64,000 nt of DNA from Cellulomonas sp. (GTDB taxonomy: Bacteria; Actinomycetota; Actinomycetes; Actinomycetales; Cellulomonadaceae): positions 159,436-223,435 of the forward strand of contig NZ_JAGIBD010000007.1 in assembly GCF_017744555.1 (NCBI RefSeq), written 5' to 3'. Every line of letters starts with the position of its first letter. Position 1 is the stretch's first letter. The notes beneath the pieces were generated by a model that was not told where the DNA came from, made no database searches, and saw only the letters and a list, made by a program, of their open reading frames with translations. This document shows, piece after piece, positions 61,276-64,000 of this stretch. The translations under genes were made by a program, and so were the position numbers.

Positions 61276-61581
61276 TCAGTCGCGCGCCATCAGCACGCGC
61301 CACTCCCGCACGGTCACGGTGAGCAGCCCGTCCACGACGGCCTGGTCGTCCTGCGTCGCGAGCCGGACGGCGTCGTCGTAGGTCGCGACGTCGAGCACCG
61401 TCATCCCGCGCCCGTCCTCGTCCGGCAGCGGACCGGCCGCGACGAGCTCGCCCGCCTCGCGTCGTCGAGCGAGGAACGCGTAGTGGCCGGCGATGCCCGG
61501 TTGGTCGAACACCGACTCGCCGTCCGGGACCGCCGGACCGGGTGCGTGCTGCAGGACGTACCAGTGCGTGGTGGTGCTCAT
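61276..61581 (-). CDS. YciI-like protein
   Basis: A 101-residue YciI-family protein (HWYVLQHAPGPAVPDG, GHYAFLARRREAGELVAAGPL, VLDVATYDDAVRLATQDDQAVVDGLLTVTVREW). The family has a ferredoxin-like fold with a His-Asp pair; a dehydrochlorinase-like activity is known only for TftG. Convergent with the GlxA gene. Confidence 0.93.
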   Translation of the reverse strand: MSTTTHWYVLQHAPGPAVPDGESVFDQPGIAGHYAFLARRREAGELVAAGPLPDEDGRGMTVLDVATYDDAVRLATQDDQAVVDGLLTVTVREWRVLMARD

Positions 61582-61613
61582 CCCAGCAGGATCCTCCGCG
61601 TCGGCGGCTGGTG

Positions 61614-62609
61614 TCAGGAGCGGGCCTCGTCGTCCGACGGCTCCACCGGGGCGGGGACGGGCACCGGCGCCGGCACCACCGGACCGCGCGCCGCGGACCG
61701 TGTGCGACGCCAGCGCGAGACCGCCACGGCACCCGCGGCGACCGCACCGCCGAACGCCAGCCACGGCAGCAGCACGCCGAGCACGATGACCGCGACGCGC
61801 ACCATTCCGGCGAACGCCGCCCACCCGGTCGCGAGCCCCTCCAGGAACGACTGCGGACCGACGGGCTCGGGCGCCGGCTCGGGAGCCGGGACGACCTCGG
61901 GGCCGGTGAGGGTGATGGTCAGGGTCGAGAGCCGCACCTGGTCGGCGAGCAGCGCGCGCTGCGACTGGAGCTGCTCGAGGCTCGTCTGCCGCTCGGTGAG
62001 CGCGTTCTCCGCCTGGACGATCGCCTCGTTCGTCGTCGCCCGTGCCAGCAGGTCCTGCATGCGCGCAACGGAGAGCTGCAGCCCGTGGATCCGTGCGTCG
62101 AGGTCCTTGGCCGCGTTGGTGACGTCCTGCGAGTGCAGGTCGACCTGCTCGACCGTACCCAGCTTGCGCAGGGAGGCGAGCGTCGCGGTCACCTCGCTCG
62201 ACGGGACCCGGATCTTCAGGCTCGCGGTGCCTCGGGTGTCGGCGGTCGCGTCGTGCTCGGTGCGGTCGTCGACGCGACCGCCGGCCGTCTCGGCGAGGTC
62301 GACGACGGCGTCGGCCGCGACCCGCACGTCCTCGACCGTCATCGACAGCTCGCCGACCTGGACGACCTGCTGCGGCGAGGCGGCCGCCGGGGCGGAGCCG
62401 TCGGCGGCGGTCTGGGCCTCGGGCTCGGCACCCCCCTCGTCGGCACCGACGTTCCCGCCGGAGCCCTGCGCGACGTCCGCGCTGTCCGAGGACGCGCCGC
62501 TGTCGCCCGCGCTGCACGCCCCGAGGGCGAGGATCACGGCCAGGAACGTGGCCGCGGAGAGGACCGCGCCGCGGCGCGGACGGGAGTGGGTGCTCGTCGT
62601 CGAGGTCAT
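61614..62609 (-). CDS. DUF4349 lipoprotein
   Basis: A 331-residue protein with lipoprotein signal (lipobox LGAC, Cys32), a Ser/Gly/Asp-rich linker, the DUF4349 domain (about 85-235, SLKIRVPSSEVTATLASLR, QDVTNAAKDLDARIHGLQLS then a coiled coil), a membrane helix (about 275-300) and a basic then Pro-rich tail. The domain would face outward, tethered at both ends by the lipid and the helix. ATG has TAGCGT 7 nt upstream. Function unknown. Confidence 0.93.
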   Translation of the reverse strand: MTSTTSTHSRPRRGAVLSAATFLAVILALGACSAGDSGASSDSADVAQGSGGNVGADEGGAEPEAQTAADGSAPAAASPQQVVQVGELSMTVEDVRVAADAVVDLAETAGGRVDDRTEHDATADTRGTASLKIRVPSSEVTATLASLRKLGTVEQVDLHSQDVTNAAKDLDARIHGLQLSVARMQDLLARATTNEAIVQAENALTERQTSLEQLQSQRALLADQVRLSTLTITLTGPEVVPAPEPAPEPVGPQSFLEGLATGWAAFAGMVRVAVIVLGVLLPWLAFGGAVAAGAVAVSRWRRTRSAARGPVVPAPVPVPAPVEPSDDEARS

Positions 62610-62756
62610 GGCCCGGACGCTAGGGGCGCGGCCGCCGCGGCGGGGCGGACGTCGCGCAATCGTGATGCCACGGGCCCGATGTGCCCCAACCGTGACCCCT
62701 CCGTCACCGGACAGCAGCCTCCTGACGTGCAGGGACGGGCAGCGCCGGGACAGCGA

Positions 62757-63617
62757 TCACAGGGCGGACGCGCGCGAGGTCCACAGGTGGACCGCCGCGA
62801 AGGCCCGGAACGGTCGCCACGCCTCCGCCGCGCGCGCGACGTCCCCGGGCGAGGGCACGTCGAGGGCGCGGCGCAGCACGAGGTCGCCGACGGGGAGCGC
62901 GTCGCGGTCGCCGAGCACACGGAGCGCGAGGTAGTCAGCCGTCCACGGTCCGATGCCCGGCAGGGCGAGCAGCCGGGCGCGCACGTCGTGCACGTCGACG
63001 CCGGGAGCGAGCACCAGACCGTCGGCGCAGGCCGACGCGAGGGCGTGGAGTGTCCGGGCGCGGGCGTGGGTGATGCGGACGACGGCCTGCAGCTCGGGCG
63101 GGTCGACGGCGGCGAGCCGGTCGGGCGTCGGCGGGAGGAGCAGCCCACCGGGGCCGGGTGTCCCGTACGCGGCAGCGAGCCTGCCGCCGAACGTCCGCAT
63201 CGCCGCGAGCGACACCTGCTGCCCGAGCACGGTCGTCACGGCGGCCTCGAACCCGTCGAGGTGCCCGAGGATCCGCAGCGCGGGCCGACGGCGGACGAGC
63301 GGCCCGACGGCGGGGTCGGTGGCGAGCGCGCGCCGGACCGCGTCGAGGTCGTCGTCGAGCCCGAACCAGTGCGACGCGATCCGCGTGAGCTCGGCAGCCG
63401 GGGCGCCGCGCAGCTCGACGAGATCGGTGGTCAGGCGGGCCTCCACGACGGCCGGCTTTCCCTGGACGACCACCAGCCGGCGCACGGTGTCGCCCTCGAC
63501 GACCTCGACCCCCGGGACCGCGTGGACCCGCAGCGAGTGGAGCAGGGGAGCCGGGTCGAGCGGCTGCTCGCATCTCCGCCATGTGACCGTGGTCACATGC
63601 ATGTCGGGTTCGGTCAC
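62757..63617 (-). CDS. alkA: AlkA-type DNA-3-methyladenine glycosylase II
   Basis: A 286-residue HhH-GPD glycosylase that removes alkylated bases. N-terminal AlkA domain (PLHSLRVHAVPGVEVVEGD-like, residues about 15-95), then the HhH motif LPGIGPWTADYLALRVLGDRDA whose Asp in WTADY is the catalytic residue. No Ada domain is fused. GTG 63617 gives TAGCCT 8 nt upstream; ATG 63602 is also possible. The first codons overlap a CRP/GlxR-type palindrome. Confidence 0.9.
   Translation of the reverse strand: MTEPDMHVTTVTWRRCEQPLDPAPLLHSLRVHAVPGVEVVEGDTVRRLVVVQGKPAVVEARLTTDLVELRGAPAAELTRIASHWFGLDDDLDAVRRALATDPAVGPLVRRRPALRILGHLDGFEAAVTTVLGQQVSLAAMRTFGGRLAAAYGTPGPGGLLLPPTPDRLAAVDPPELQAVVRITHARARTLHALASACADGLVLAPGVDVHDVRARLLALPGIGPWTADYLALRVLGDRDALPVGDLVLRRALDVPSPGDVARAAEAWRPFRAFAAVHLWTSRASAL
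63582..63597. promoter_or_regulatory. CRP/GlxR-type site inside alkA 5' end
   Basis: TGTGACCGTGGTCACA matches the TGTGA-N6-TCACA consensus of CRP/GlxR without mismatch. It is the core of a 20-bp perfect palindrome (63580-63599). It lies about 20-35 nt inside alkA from GTG 63617. Confidence 0.65.
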
Positions 63618-63624
63618 GACATCG

Positions 63625-64000
63625 CAGGCTAGACGACCCCTCTGACAAAGGCCGTGCAACTGGACACCCGTATGGGGTGCGCCTCGGCAAAGGGAGTGTT
63701 AGACATGGTGCAGCCGATCGTCAAGGGACTCCCGACACGACCGGCTCGTAGCGGTTCCAGACCGCGTGCCGAGGGTCCGGCGAGAGCCGGGCCGCCCGCA
63801 AGGGTGCAGGGAGTGCGCCACGCCTCGTGCCGGCGAGACGCCTCTCGTGGTGCCCCGTCCTCCCGGGGACGGGGCACCCCTGAATACGCCCGTGGTCGGA
63901 CGCGGCGGTGGGGTTGCGCGGCCCCGGCGCCCGGCGTCCGACGCGGGCGGCTTGCCCGCCCACTCGGCCGGGCGTGCCCGCTCGGCTGCGGCTGCACACG
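63625..64000. other. Region without supported gene, structured
   Basis: 376 nt that hold no gene I can defend. Signals: a CACCC/GGGTG hairpin near 63665-63679, AAAGGGAG 8 nt before an ATG (63705) whose frame stays open to the window end but has an Arg/Pro/Gly-rich, family-less translation, and a 12-bp stem (63849-63860 with 63867-63878, GGTGCCCCGTCC) with a 6-nt loop. The last could be a terminator or part of a structured RNA. Confidence 0.5.
63849..63878. terminator. 12-bp GC-rich hairpin near window end
   Basis: GGTGCCCCGTCC and GGACGGGGCACC pair perfectly around TCCCGG. It is followed by CCTGAATACG, without a T-tract. Direction is unclear. Confidence 0.45.

Overview
The window is chromosomal DNA from a very GC-rich actinobacterium. 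Codon use is strongly GC3-biased, there is a WhiB7 protein, a mycoredoxin, AdnAB helicase-nucleases, an actinobacterial initiator tRNA with a C1:U72 end, and many genes that look leaderless. Gene content (GH127/GH36 sugar cluster, DUF3152, PPA1309-type protein) fits Cellulomonas or a close relative; this is inference, since no rRNA is present.

Region 1 (1-24.1 kb) is a conserved actinobacterial genome-maintenance block: DUF3107 (first codons only), TetR, DUF3152, AdnA, AdnB, a phosphotransferase, NudC, mycoredoxin, UvrD2, WhiB7, a ThiF-like protein, a small zinc ribbon, a YgjP-like metallopeptidase, a DUF2342 protein, an SDR protein, a PDZ/Lon-like protease, a PPA1309 protein and a UPF0182 membrane protein, then tRNA-fMet. 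From memory, the order closely follows M. tuberculosis Rv3193c-Rv3208A, with some insertions and losses. The whiB7 gene has a 450-nt leader that reads as a complete transcription attenuator: an AT-rich autoregulatory promoter, an 86-codon upstream ORF, an antiterminator arm and an intrinsic terminator.

Region 2 (24.2-41.7 kb) is a mixed set of small operons: GNAT, nitrilase-family hydrolase, solitary YidD, aldo/keto reductase, ArsR-VOC pair, a radical SAM/SPASM enzyme, gluconate permease and kinase, F420-type oxidoreductase, and a stress-signalling pair (PAS-ANTAR-STAS and a PAS-SpoIIE-HATPase-STAS fusion). It also holds a gene-decay scar (AraC and DUF4242 remnants), YqeY, UPF0324 with a divergent LysR, and an acyl-CoA ligase under a palindromic operator.

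Region 3 (41.7-48.5 kb) has a 1379-residue fusion of molybdenum nitrate reductase with a diflavin reductase, a degenerate Mrr-like protein and an AI-2E family transporter. Region 4 (48.5-60.2 kb) is a carbohydrate locus: LacI regulator, lipoprotein binding protein, two permeases (no ATPase gene), GH127 beta-L-arabinofuranosidase, GH36 alpha-galactosidase, ROK regulator and MFS exporter. The genes would import arabinose/galactose-containing oligosaccharides and split them inside the cell, using an ATPase encoded elsewhere. Region 5 (60.2-64 kb) has a GlxA-type AraC regulator, YciI, DUF4349 lipoprotein, AlkA with a CRP/GlxR-type palindrome in its 5' end, and a 380-nt structured stretch of unknown role.

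A recurring signal is a TAnnnT hexamer exactly 6 nt before the start codon, found before ten genes on both strands. It suggests leaderless transcription is common in this genome.
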